NCBI RefSeq assembly: GCF_016765795.1
Contig: NZ_JAESVP010000002.1
Location: 372,001-436,000 of the forward strand
Reading direction: 5' to 3'
Length of the DNA: 64,000 bases
Source: Fuscibacter oryzae
GTDB taxonomy: Bacteria; Pseudomonadota; Alphaproteobacteria; Rhodobacterales; Rhodobacteraceae
Shown: positions 1 to 8,799 of the stretch, one piece after another
How the letters are laid out: every line of letters begins with the position of its first letter
Numbering within the stretch: the first letter of the stretch is position 1
Made by a program: the position numbers and the translations under genes
The notes under the pieces: generated by a model
Told to the model about the DNA's origin: nothing
The model's database searches: none
Seen by the model: only the letters and a program-made list of their open reading frames with translations

Positions 1-348
1 GCAGAGGCATCGGCGGGCCGCCAAGGCACCATTCGCCTGCGCAGCTTTTACGATCAGGCGCTGCGCCTGCGCCGCAAGGAGGGCCCGCCCGCCTTTCTGC
101 CGCTGACCATTGAAATCATCGACGATGGCCCCGGCATTCCGCCCGACATCGCCGCCGATATCTTTGAACCCTTTGTCTCGGGCCGCGAAAACGGCACGGG
201 CCTTGGCCTCGCGCTGGTGTCAAAGATCATCAACGACCACGAAGGCTGGATCTCGGTCGACTCGGTGCCCGGACGCACCGTGTTCCGCGTCTCATTGCCC
301 GTCGCCCCAAAAGACACGACCCCCACGAACAGTAAGGAGAAACGCTGA
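1..348 (+). CDS. ntrB: Nitrogen regulation sensor histidine kinase NtrB, C-terminal part
   Basis: Partial gene: only the last 115 codons are in the window. The frame encodes the C-terminal ATP-binding half of a two-component histidine kinase: DDGPGIP (G1 box), FEPFVSG and GTGLGLALV (G2 box). NtrB phosphorylates or dephosphorylates NtrC according to nitrogen status, sensed through PII protein. Its TGA stop overlaps the ntrC start (TGATG), so the two are translationally coupled. Identity rests on the kinase motifs plus the following ntrC-ntrY-ntrX order, which is the usual Rhodobacteraceae arrangement. The N-terminal PAS domain and the phospho-accepting histidine lie upstream of base 1. Confidence 0.93.
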   Translation, partial: AEASAGRQGTIRLRSFYDQALRLRRKEGPPAFLPLTIEIIDDGPGIPPDIAADIFEPFVSGRENGTGLGLALVSKIINDHEGWISVDSVPGRTVFRVSLPVAPKDTTPTNSKEKR

Positions 349-1712
349 TGGATGGCACGATTCTGGTCGCGGATGACGACCGCACCATCCGCACCGTTCT
401 GACCCAGGCACTGACCCGCGCGGGCTGCAAGGTGCATGCCACCAGCAGCCTAATGACGCTGATGCGCTGGGTTGAAGAGGGCAAGGGCGATCTGGTGATC
501 TCTGACGTGATCATGCCCGACGGCAATGGCTTGCAAGCGCTGCCGCAGATTGCCCGGATGCGGCCCGGCCTGCCGGTGATCGTAATCTCGGCGCAAAACA
601 CCATCATGACCGCGATTCAGGCCGCCGAGGCCGAGGCGTTCGATTATCTGCCCAAACCCTTTGACCTGCCCGACCTGATGAAACGCTCGGCCCGCGCGCT
701 CGAAATCAAGCGCCACGCACCCAAGGCCGATCCGGTGCCCGCCCAGCAGGCCGAAGACCTGCCGCTGGTGGGGCGCACGCCGGCGATGCAGGCGCTGTAC
801 CGCCTTGTCGCGCGGGTGATGAATGTTGACCTGCCGGTGCTGGTCACCGGCGAATCGGGCACCGGAAAATCGCTGATCGCGCGGGCAATTCACGATTTTT
901 CCGACCGTCGCGGTCAGCCGTTTGTCGTGGCTCAGGCGGCCGACCTGGCCGGCGTGGATGGCATTTCCACCCTGCTGGCCAAGGCCAAGGGCGGCAGCCT
1001 TGTGCTGGATGAAGTGGCCGATTTCGATGATGACGCCCAGGCCCGTCTGGTGCGGATGCTGGATGTGATGGGCGAACAGGGCCCGCGCATCATGGCCACA
1101 AGTCAAGCCGATCTGGCGCAACAGATGGAGGGCGGCAAGTTCCGCAAGGATCTGTACTACCGCCTTGGCGGCGTCACCATCGCCGTTCCCCCGCTGCGTG
1201 AACGGGTCGAGGATATTCCCCTGCTTGCCGACCACATCCTGACCCGCGGAGAGCGCGAGATGGGTGTGACCCGGCGCCTGTCATCTGACGCGATGGCGTT
1301 GGTGCGGGCGCATCCCTGGCCCGGGAATGTGCGGCAGTTGGAAAACATGCTGCGCCGTCTGATGGTGACCGCGACGGAACCAGAGATTGCCAAGTCCGAG
1401 GTCGAGGCAGCCCTTGGTGCCGCCACCCCGGCCGCGCCCCAGCGCGGAGGGGTTGAGGGCGAGAAGCTGTCTGCCTCGGTCGGTCGCCATCTGCGCCGCT
1501 ATTTCGACCTGCACGGCGGACAGTTGCCGCCAGCGGGGGTTTATGACCGCATCTTGCGCGAAATGGAGATACCGCTGATCGAGATTGCGCTGGACGCAAC
1601 TGGCGGAAATCAGGCCAGATGTGCCGATTTGCTAGGGATCAACCGCAATACCTTGCGCAAGAAGATCACCGATCTGGATATCCGCGTGACACGGCGGCGC
1701 AAGTTGATGTAA
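348..1712 (+). CDS. ntrC: Nitrogen regulation response regulator NtrC (GAFTGA-less type)
   Basis: 454 residues. Receiver domain at 1-120 with phospho-acceptor Asp53 ([12 protein letters not shown]) and KPF near 103. The AAA+ domain follows from about 135, with Walker A GESGTGKS at 168-175 and Walker B LVLDEVAD at 218-225. A Fis-type HTH lies at about 410-450 ([21 protein letters not shown]). Between [10 protein letters not shown] (191-200) and Walker B there are only about 17 residues, so the GAFTGA loop that contacts sigma-54 is absent. In Rhodobacter capsulatus NtrC this absence is known and goes with activation of sigma-70 rather than sigma-54 RNA polymerase. The protein should control nitrogen-scavenging genes. 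It starts at the ATG overlapping the ntrB stop. Confidence 0.96.
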   Translation: MDGTILVADDDRTIRTVLTQALTRAGCKVHATSSLMTLMRWVEEGKGDLVISDVIMPDGNGLQALPQIARMRPGLPVIVISAQNTIMTAIQAAEAEAFDYLPKPFDLPDLMKRSARALEIKRHAPKADPVPAQQAEDLPLVGRTPAMQALYRLVARVMNVDLPVLVTGESGTGKSLIARAIHDFSDRRGQPFVVAQAADLAGVDGISTLLAKAKGGSLVLDEVADFDDDAQARLVRMLDVMGEQGPRIMATSQADLAQQMEGGKFRKDLYYRLGGVTIAVPPLRERVEDIPLLADHILTRGEREMGVTRRLSSDAMALVRAHPWPGNVRQLENMLRRLMVTATEPEIAKSEVEAALGAATPAAPQRGGVEGEKLSASVGRHLRRYFDLHGGQLPPAGVYDRILREMEIPLIEIALDATGGNQARCADLLGINRNTLRKKITDLDIRVTRRRKLM

Positions 1713-1780
1713 AAGCGCAACATCAGCCGTGTCCTTTTTGACAGGGCAATTGGCGTTATGATGTTGCGGGCCGGGCACAG

Positions 1781-1801
1781 CCCCCCGCAGGTTTTGGGGG
1801 G
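1781..1801 (+). promoter_or_regulatory. Hairpin just upstream of ntrY (weak terminator or translation control)
   Basis: Six C (1781-1786) face six G (1796-1801) around a 9-nt loop, followed by TCTTTC, in the 97-bp gap between ntrC and ntrY. The short T-rich tail is a poor terminator. The G-run lies 8-9 nt before the ntrY GTG and could serve as its ribosome-binding site, so the hairpin might instead hide that site. Function is inferred only. Confidence 0.3.
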
Positions 1802-1809
1802 TCTTTCTG

Positions 1810-4068
1810 GTGGTGTCGAGCGCCCGCAGCAGCACCTGGCTGCGTCTGACGCGCCTGCGGCGGCAGCGTCGGATTCAAACCGGGCTGACCTTTCTGCTGG
1901 TGCTTATGGGCCCGGCGCTGGCGCTGCTGACGTTTTTTGCGCTGGGTCCGGCAAATCTGGGTGCCGAGTCGAGCGCGCTGCGCTTGGTGCTGTTGGCCGA
2001 CATCGTTTACGTCCTGTTGGTCGCGGCTCTTATTCTGGCGCGTGTCATGCGGATGGTGGCCGACCGGCGGCGGCAATCTGCCGGGTCGCGGTTGCACCTG
2101 CGGCTGACCGGGGTGTTTGCCTTCGTGGCGCTGGTGCCGACGATTCTGGTCGCGGTCTTTGCCGTGCTGAACCTGAACATCGGGCTGGAGGGCTGGTTTT
2201 CCGACCGGGTGCGTAACGTGGTAGGCTCTTCCCTGTCCGCCGCTCAGGCTTATGAGGGCGAACATACCGCCGCGCTGACCGAAGACGCGCAAAAGCTGGC
2301 CGCCTATCTGAACGTGGCCAAGCAATCGACCTTTTTCCTGTCAGACGGCGATGTGCGCCCGGTGCTGACCCAAGGCCAGGCATCGGTGCAGCGCGGGCTG
2401 AAAGAGGTGTTCCTGATCGACGGCGGCGGAGATCTGAAAACCCGCGGTGAACGGTCGTATCTGTTCAATTTCGATGAACCTACGCCCGACCAGATTGCCC
2501 GCGCCAAGGCGGGCGAAACCGTGATCATCGAGGATTGGGCGAATGACGAATTCCGCGCCATTGTCCATCTGGATGCATTTGCCGACCGCTATCTTTATGT
2601 CTCGCGTACGGTGGATGGCAAACTGCTGTCACTCTTGGATGACACCAAGCAGACCGTCGCGCTGTATCAACAGCTAGAAGCAGAGCGCGGCCGGGTGTTG
2701 TTCAACTTTGGCCTGCTGTATCTGGGCTTTGCGCTGATCCTTGTGCTGGCGGCCGTCTGGCTGGGCCTGTGGTTCGCGGAACGCCTGTCGCGCCCGATCG
2801 GGCGGCTGGCGGCGGCGGCGGGGCGCGTGGGGGCGGGCGATCTGGCGGTGCAGGTGGTCGAGGAAGAGGGCGATGACGAAATTGCCACCCTTGGCCGCAT
2901 CTTCAACCAGATGACCCGCCAACTGGATGGCCAGCGCGAGGCGCTGATGCAGAACCACCGCCAGACCGAAGGCCAGCGGCGTCTGTTCGATTCGGTGCTG
3001 TCCAACGTCACCGCCGGGGTGATCGGCTTGAATGCCGAAGGCCGGATTGATTTTTCCAACCGGGCGGCGGCGCGGTTGCTGGATATGTCGGGCGCCACGG
3101 ATCAGCCAATCGTTGAGACCGTGCCAGAGTTCGCCGATCTGTTCGAGCGCTTGCGCGAAGGGCAGGGCGCTGTGCAGGAAGAGATTCGACTGACCCGTCA
3201 GGGCAAGCTGGAAAGCCTTTTGGTCCGCATGACTCCGCGCCGGACCGAAGGCGGCCGGGTCGAAGGCTATGTGGTGGCATTCGATGATGTGACCGATCTG
3301 GTCAGCGCGCAGCGCATGGCCGCCTGGGGGGACGTGGCGCGGCGCATCGCGCATGAGATCAAGAACCCGCTGACGCCGATTCAGCTTTCGGCAGAACGCA
3401 TCAAGCGCAAGTTCCGCCGCGAGGTGGCAGAGCCGGAAGAGCTGGAGCAACTTTCAGACGTCATCATACGGCAAACCAATGACTTGCGCCGCATTGTTGA
3501 TGAGTTTTCCAAGTTCGCCCGTATGCCCGAACCCGACCGGAGAGAGGCCGATCTGGTCGAACTGGTCCGCGCTGCGGTCATGTTGCAGGAAAACGGCCAG
3601 CCCGGCGTGACCTTTCGCAAGGCGCTGCCAAGCCAGCCGGTCGTGCTGGAGATCGACGGCACGATGATTGGTCAGGCGTTGACAAACCTGATCAAGAACG
3701 CCGGGGAAGCCATTGAATCCTTGCAGGAAAAATCCGCCACGCCGGGTCTTGTGCCTGAAATCCGCATTGAAATGCTGACCGATGGCGATGGCGCGACAAT
3801 CACCATCGCCGATAATGGCATCGGCCTGCCACCCGATCGGGCGCGGCTGTTCGAACCCTATGTGACGACGCGCGAAAAAGGCACGGGCCTTGGCCTGCCC
3901 ATCGTCAAGAAGATCATCGAAGAACATGGCGGGACGCTGACTCTAGAGGATGCGCCCGCCTTTGACGGCAACGACCATCGCGGCGCGATGGCTGTAATCC
4001 GGCTGCCCCGGCTGACCCGCCGGCGCGCAGGCCGCAATGGAACCGGCGGAGGCCAGGCAGAGTCATGA
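1810..4068 (+). CDS. ntrY: Nitrogen/redox sensor histidine kinase NtrY
   Basis: 752 residues, inner-membrane kinase of the NtrY family. Hydrophobic segments lie near 25-48, 58-77, 100-122 and 300-322, followed by HAMP (about 325-380), PAS (about 390-500), a HisKA domain with phospho-acceptor His515 (RRIAHEIKNPLTP), and an HATPase with DNGIGLP and GTGLGLPIV. The periplasmic region (about 123-298) is the likely sensor. The partner is NtrX, encoded immediately downstream with a 4-bp overlap. No ATG is available: the reading frame opens at 1762 and the first plausible codons are GTG at 1810 or 1813. In other alphaproteobacteria NtrYX responds to nitrogen and to low oxygen or redox; the signal here cannot be read from sequence. 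Confidence 0.95.
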   Translation: MVSSARSSTWLRLTRLRRQRRIQTGLTFLLVLMGPALALLTFFALGPANLGAESSALRLVLLADIVYVLLVAALILARVMRMVADRRRQSAGSRLHLRLTGVFAFVALVPTILVAVFAVLNLNIGLEGWFSDRVRNVVGSSLSAAQAYEGEHTAALTEDAQKLAAYLNVAKQSTFFLSDGDVRPVLTQGQASVQRGLKEVFLIDGGGDLKTRGERSYLFNFDEPTPDQIARAKAGETVIIEDWANDEFRAIVHLDAFADRYLYVSRTVDGKLLSLLDDTKQTVALYQQLEAERGRVLFNFGLLYLGFALILVLAAVWLGLWFAERLSRPIGRLAAAAGRVGAGDLAVQVVEEEGDDEIATLGRIFNQMTRQLDGQREALMQNHRQTEGQRRLFDSVLSNVTAGVIGLNAEGRIDFSNRAAARLLDMSGATDQPIVETVPEFADLFERLREGQGAVQEEIRLTRQGKLESLLVRMTPRRTEGGRVEGYVVAFDDVTDLVSAQRMAAWGDVARRIAHEIKNPLTPIQLSAERIKRKFRREVAEPEELEQLSDVIIRQTNDLRRIVDEFSKFARMPEPDRREADLVELVRAAVMLQENGQPGVTFRKALPSQPVVLEIDGTMIGQALTNLIKNAGEAIESLQEKSATPGLVPEIRIEMLTDGDGATITIADNGIGLPPDRARLFEPYVTTREKGTGLGLPIVKKIIEEHGGTLTLEDAPAFDGNDHRGAMAVIRLPRLTRRRAGRNGTGGGQAES

Positions 4069-5468
4069 CCAACATCCTGATTACCGACGACGAAAAAGAC
4101 ATTCGCGAACTGATCGGCGATATTCTGCGGGACGAGGGCTTTGCCGTGCGTCTTGCCGCCAATTCCGACGAATGTATGGAGGCGATCAACGCCGAGCCCC
4201 CGGCGCTGATGATTCTGGATATCTGGCTTAAAGACAGCCGGATGGACGGGATCGACATCCTGAAAACCGTCAAGCGCGACAATCCCGATATTCCGATTGT
4301 CATCATCTCGGGCCACGGCAACATCGAGATTGCGGTCGCGGCGATCAAGCAGGGCGCTTATGATTTTATCGAAAAGCCGTTCAACATCGATCAATTGATG
4401 GTGGTGGTTTCCCGCGCGATGGAAGCCAGCCGTCTCCGGCGCGAGAATGCCGACCTGCGGCGGCGGGACGGGGTGACAACCGATATGCTCGGGTCGTCGC
4501 CCGCGTTCCGGGCACTGAAATCGCAGCTTGAAAAGGTCACGAAGTCGAACGGTCGCGTGATGCTGACCGGCCCGGCCGGGTCGGGCAAAGAGATGGCCGC
4601 GCGCTTCATCCACACCCATTCCAACCGCGCCTCGGGGCCGTTTGTGTCGGTTTCGTCCGCGACGGTTGAAGCTGAACGGATGGAAGAGGTTCTTTTCGGC
4701 CGCGAAACGACAGAACGCGGGGTGGAAAAGGGTCTGCTGGAGCAGGCCCATGGCGGTATCGTCTATTTTGACGAGGTGGCTGACATGCCGCCCGGCACGC
4801 AATCAAAAATCCTGCGGGTTCTTACCGAACAACAGTTCACAAGGGCGGGCGGTGCCGACAAAGTTCGGGTGGATCTGCGGGTGATTTCATCAACGACGCG
4901 CGATTTGCGCGCCGAAATTCAGGCCGGCCGCTTCCGGCAGGAACTGTACGACCGCCTGAATGTGGTGCCGATCCCGGTTCCCGCGCTGGAGGAACGGCGC
5001 GAGGATATTCCCGAACTGACCCGCTATTTCATCGAAGGGTTTCACCGCAGTCAGGGCCTGCCCCTGCGCGATCTGACGCCCGAGGCCGAGGCCATGCTGC
5101 AAACCATGTCCTGGCCCGGCAACATCCGCCAGTTGCGCAACGTGATCGAGCGCGTGCTGATCCTGGGCGAGTCCGGCGGCTTGATCGAAGCGCGCGAACT
5201 GCCCGGTCAGGAAATGGCGACCGAGACGGGCGGCAAGCTGGTGCTGGGCGGCGGCATGGCCACGCTGCCACTGCGTGAGGCGCGCGAGGTGTTTGAACGC
5301 GAATATCTGCTGACCCAGATCAACCGCTTTGGTGGCAATATCAGCCGAACGGCGGGCTTTGTCGGGATGGAACGCAGCGCGCTGCACCGCAAGCTGAAAT
5401 CTTTGGGCGTTGTCACCTCGGCCAAGGGGCGCGGTGATGAGGCTGAGGATGAGGGGGATGAGGAATAG
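4065..5468 (+). CDS. ntrX: Response regulator NtrX
   Basis: 467 residues, NtrC family. Receiver domain at 1-120 with Asp52 in LMILDIWL and EKPF near 103. AAA+ domain with Walker A GPAGSGKE (169-176) and Walker B GIVYFDEVAD (231-240). Fis-type HTH near 425-455 (GGNISRTAGFVGMERSALHRK). The stretch where sigma-54 activators carry GAFTGA reads LFGRETTERGVEKG, so a sigma-54 contact loop is missing here too. The ATG overlaps the ntrY stop by 4 bp, giving a coupled sensor-regulator pair. An acidic tail (EAEDEGDEE) ends the protein. Likely acts as a DNA-binding regulator without sigma-54 activation. Confidence 0.95.
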   Translation: MTNILITDDEKDIRELIGDILRDEGFAVRLAANSDECMEAINAEPPALMILDIWLKDSRMDGIDILKTVKRDNPDIPIVIISGHGNIEIAVAAIKQGAYDFIEKPFNIDQLMVVVSRAMEASRLRRENADLRRRDGVTTDMLGSSPAFRALKSQLEKVTKSNGRVMLTGPAGSGKEMAARFIHTHSNRASGPFVSVSSATVEAERMEEVLFGRETTERGVEKGLLEQAHGGIVYFDEVADMPPGTQSKILRVLTEQQFTRAGGADKVRVDLRVISSTTRDLRAEIQAGRFRQELYDRLNVVPIPVPALEERREDIPELTRYFIEGFHRSQGLPLRDLTPEAEAMLQTMSWPGNIRQLRNVIERVLILGESGGLIEARELPGQEMATETGGKLVLGGGMATLPLREAREVFEREYLLTQINRFGGNISRTAGFVGMERSALHRKLKSLGVVTSAKGRGDEAEDEGDEE

Positions 5469-5533
5469 GGCGCTCGGTTGACCGGGTTGCCCTGATCTGA
5501 CATGCAAGGGCCGACAGGCCGACGGGGTGTTCG

Positions 5534-6910
5534 ATGAAGGTGATCATCTGCGGTGCGGGGCAGGTTGGCTGGCAGATTGCCCGCCACCTTTCCGGCGAAA
5601 AGAACGACGTCACGGTTATCGACCAGAACGCCGATCTTGTGCATCGGGCGACCGAAACCCTTGATGTGCAAGGGGTTCATGGCCATGCCAGCCACCCCGA
5701 TGTGCTGGAACGCGCCGGTGCGCGTGATGCCGACATGATCATTGCCGCCACCCAGTCGGACGAGGTGAACATGATCGCCTGTCAGGTGGCCCATTCGGTG
5801 TTTTCGGTGCCGCGCAAGATTGCCCGCATTCGGGCGCAGTCCTATCAGGCCGATGCCTATGCCGATCTGTTTCGTCGCGAACATCTGTCGATCGACGTGA
5901 TCATCAACCCAGAGCGCGAGGTGGCCGAAGCTGCGTTGCAACGTCTCGCGGCCCCGGCGGCGTTCGATACTGAAAGCTTCATGGGCGGCAAGGCGCAACT
6001 CTTGGGCATTCAACTGACCGAAGATTGCCCGGTTCTGATGACCCCTCTGCGCCATCTGAGTGAGCTGTTTTCCACCCTGCGCGCCATTGTGGTGGGCATC
6101 CGGCGGCAGGACAACCTCTATGCCCCGGAACCGCGCGACCTGCTGTTGCCGGGCGACCAGATTTACGTCTTTGTCCATTCGGCGGATGTGGAGCGCACGC
6201 TGGAGGCCTTTGGCAAGAAATCAAAACGGCAAGAGCGGGTGATTATCATCGGGGGCGGCAACGTGGGGCTGGAGGTGGCGCGCACGCTGGAACGCCGCAC
6301 CGAGCGCGTCCGCGCCCGTATCATCGAGAAAGATCGCCCACGGGCCGAAGCAGCCGCCGATGGCCTTAACCGAACAATCGTTCTGTTGGGCGACGGGATG
6401 GACCTTGATCTGTTGAACGAGGCGGCGATTGACCGCGCCGATGCCGTGCTGACCGTGACCGATGACGACCGCACCAACCTGTTGGCGGCGGTGCGGGCCA
6501 AGCAGGCAGGCTGCCCGATGGCGATTGCGCTGGTCAACGACCCGACACTGGCCAGCCTGATGGCCCCGCTGGACATTGACGCCTATATCAACCCCCGCGC
6601 CGTGACGGTTTCGTCGATCCTGCGCCATATCCGCCATGGCCGGGTGCGCGCGATCTATTCCATCGGCGATGCCGAGGCCGAGGTGATCGAGGCGATGGTG
6701 CTGTCCACCTCGCCCATGGCGGGCAAGCTGATCAGGGACATCGATTTTCCCGAAGGCGTGCTGGTTGGGGGCGTGATGAAGGGCGATCAGCTTGCCAAGC
6801 CCAACGGCGATTTGCGGATTGATGCGGGCGACGTGGTGGCCCTGTTCGCCATGACCAAGGATGTGCCAGAGGTCGAGCGGCTGCTGCAAGTCTCGGTAGA
6901 GTTTTTCTAG
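5534..6910 (+). CDS. trkA: Trk potassium uptake system, NAD(H)-binding gating subunit TrkA
   Basis: 458 residues, cytoplasmic. Two tandem RCK (KTN) Rossmann domains, one starting at residue 1 (MKVIICGAGQVGWQIA) and one near 232 (VIIIGGGNVGLEVA), each followed by a TrkA-C ligand-binding domain. It gates the TrkH channel, whose gene begins 3 bp downstream. The length and duplicated architecture match the full-length bacterial TrkA. The gene lies 65 bp after ntrX in the same direction, so transcription may continue from ntrX, although a separate promoter cannot be excluded. Confidence 0.97.
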   Translation: MKVIICGAGQVGWQIARHLSGEKNDVTVIDQNADLVHRATETLDVQGVHGHASHPDVLERAGARDADMIIAATQSDEVNMIACQVAHSVFSVPRKIARIRAQSYQADAYADLFRREHLSIDVIINPEREVAEAALQRLAAPAAFDTESFMGGKAQLLGIQLTEDCPVLMTPLRHLSELFSTLRAIVVGIRRQDNLYAPEPRDLLLPGDQIYVFVHSADVERTLEAFGKKSKRQERVIIIGGGNVGLEVARTLERRTERVRARIIEKDRPRAEAAADGLNRTIVLLGDGMDLDLLNEAAIDRADAVLTVTDDDRTNLLAAVRAKQAGCPMAIALVNDPTLASLMAPLDIDAYINPRAVTVSSILRHIRHGRVRAIYSIGDAEAEVIEAMVLSTSPMAGKLIRDIDFPEGVLVGGVMKGDQLAKPNGDLRIDAGDVVALFAMTKDVPEVERLLQVSVEFF

Positions 6911-6913
6911 GCG

Positions 6914-8428
6914 ATGCAACGGCTTGGGGAACTTCCACTGCTGGTGGTTCTTATGGTCCTGACCGGGCTGGCGATGCTGGTGCCCGCCTTTCACGCCGAG
7001 GTTTTGCAGGCCCATCGCGTGGCGCGGGCCTTTGTTTATGCGGCCATCATGGTGTTTGTTCTGGCCGGGATGCTGGGCATTGTGATCCGGCCGGCGCTGC
7101 GCAGGCCCGGTGCGCGCCACCAGTTGCTGACTGTCGCGCTGCCTTATCTGGTGCTGCCGCCCTTGCTGGCCTTGCCCATGCTGCCGGAAGAGGGCGGTGG
7201 CTTGCAGTTGCGCGATGCATGGTTTGACATGCTGGCGGCCTTTACCACCACAGGCGCCACGATTTTCGGGCCGCCCGACCTTTCGCCCTCGGTCCATTTG
7301 TGGCGGGCGATGGTGGGCTGGCTGGGGGGGCTGTATATCCTTGTCGTGGCGCTGGCGGTGCTGATGCCTCTGAACCTTGGCGGGATGGAGGTGTTGTCGG
7401 GCCGCACGCCGGGGCGCGGCTCTGGTGCCGCCCAGATCACCGAGGTGGCGGGGTTTGGTGCCCGTTTGATGCGCTTTTCGCTGCGGATCGCGCCGCTTTA
7501 TGCCGGGATGACGCTGGCGCTGTGGATATTGTTGCTGCTGGCAGGAGAGGACAATCTGATCGCCCTTTGCCATGCGATGTCCACGCTTTCGACCTCTGGC
7601 ATCTCGCCGGTGGGCGGGCTTGCTGCGGGCCGGGCCGGGTGGCCGGGCGAGGTGCTGGTGTTCGCCTTCCTGCTGTTGGCGCTGTCACGCTGGCCGCTGA
7701 CCCGTGCGCTGGGGCTGCAACGCGCGCAACCTTTGTGGCATGACCCTGAATTGCGGGCCGCTGCCTTGTTGCTGGCCGTGGTGCCGATGGTGATCGTGCT
7801 GCGCCTGTGGTGGGGCGCGGCACAGGCGGGCGCGGGCGCGGACATTGCTGCCCTGCTGCGCGCCTGGTGGAGCGAACTGTTCATGGCCCTGTCCTTCCTG
7901 ACAACCACCGGGTTCGAAAGCGCGAACTGGCCGCAGGCGCTGGCTTGGGCGCATCAGCCTGCGGCGGCGGCGGCCTTTTGGGGGCTGGCGATTCTGGGTG
8001 GTGGTGTTGCCACGACGGCGGGGGGCATTCGTCTTTTACGGGTGGTCGCGCTGTTTCGCCATTCGCGTGACGAGCTGGAGCGCCTGATCCACCCGAATCT
8101 GGTAACGGGCCAATACGGTGCCGCGCGCCAGATTGCGCGCCAGGGTGTGGCCTTGGCTTGGGTGTTCTTTACCCTGTTCGGACTGTCGCTGGCCGCCACG
8201 ACCGGCCTTTTGTCGTTGACCGGGCAAGGCTTTGAAAACGCGATGATTATGTCAATCGCCGCGCTGACGAACACCGCCCCCGTGGTGTCGATCTTGCCAG
8301 AGCTGGGGCAGCCATGGGCCATGGTCGATCTGCCGGGCCGCATTGTTCTGGGCGCGGCAATGGTGCTGGGACGGTTGGACATTCTGGCGGTGCTGGTGCT
8401 TTTCCTGCCCGACACATGGCGCGGCTGA
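6914..8428 (+). CDS. trkH: Trk potassium uptake system, membrane channel subunit TrkH
   Basis: 504 residues, polytopic inner-membrane protein of the TrkH/KtrB superfamily. The four pore-loop repeats can be seen as TTTGAT (about 113), STSGIS (about 227), TTTGFE (about 332) and TNTAP (about 453), each carrying the filter glycine except the last, where the motif reads TNTAPV. It imports K+ driven by the proton gradient and is gated by TrkA, encoded directly upstream. ATG follows the trkA stop by 3 bp, consistent with an operon. Confidence 0.95.
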   Translation: MQRLGELPLLVVLMVLTGLAMLVPAFHAEVLQAHRVARAFVYAAIMVFVLAGMLGIVIRPALRRPGARHQLLTVALPYLVLPPLLALPMLPEEGGGLQLRDAWFDMLAAFTTTGATIFGPPDLSPSVHLWRAMVGWLGGLYILVVALAVLMPLNLGGMEVLSGRTPGRGSGAAQITEVAGFGARLMRFSLRIAPLYAGMTLALWILLLLAGEDNLIALCHAMSTLSTSGISPVGGLAAGRAGWPGEVLVFAFLLLALSRWPLTRALGLQRAQPLWHDPELRAAALLLAVVPMVIVLRLWWGAAQAGAGADIAALLRAWWSELFMALSFLTTTGFESANWPQALAWAHQPAAAAAFWGLAILGGGVATTAGGIRLLRVVALFRHSRDELERLIHPNLVTGQYGAARQIARQGVALAWVFFTLFGLSLAATTGLLSLTGQGFENAMIMSIAALTNTAPVVSILPELGQPWAMVDLPGRIVLGAAMVLGRLDILAVLVLFLPDTWRG

Positions 8429-8565
8429 TGCGGCGCGGCTGCCCCACCTCTGCCTAAAGTGCTGTTTTGGGCTTGGAATTCCCCAAACGGTCGCGCAATA
8501 CTGTTTCTCGGGCGCACCAGCGAGGGGGCGCGCCACGTGCGACTGACAAAAAGGGCAAGAAACCG

Positions 8566-8799
8566 ATGGCCGCCGACAAGCAAAATTTGCAGGATGCTTT
8601 CCTTAACCACGTCCGCAAGGCAAAGATTCCTGTAACGATCTTTCTGATCAACGGGGTCAAGTTGCAGGGTGTCATCACCTGGTTTGACAATTTCTGCGTA
8701 CTTTTGCGTCGAGATGGGCAATCGCAACTGGTTTACAAGCATGCGATCTCCACCATCATGCCGGGCGGGCCGGTCAACCTTTACGAAGGTGAAGACTGA
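8566..8799 (+). CDS. hfq: RNA chaperone Hfq
   Basis: 77 residues, a usual alphaproteobacterial Hfq length. The Sm1 motif region ([18 protein letters not shown]) and the Sm2 motif YKHAISTI are both present. Forms a hexameric ring that pairs sRNAs with mRNAs; in Rhodobacteraceae it also affects nitrogen fixation and stress responses. The reading frame is open upstream to 8467, but the extension is basic and unlike Hfq, so the ATG at 8566 ([12 protein letters not shown]) is chosen. The stop overlaps the proposed hflX start. Confidence 0.97.
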   Translation: MAADKQNLQDAFLNHVRKAKIPVTIFLINGVKLQGVITWFDNFCVLLRRDGQSQLVYKHAISTIMPGGPVNLYEGED

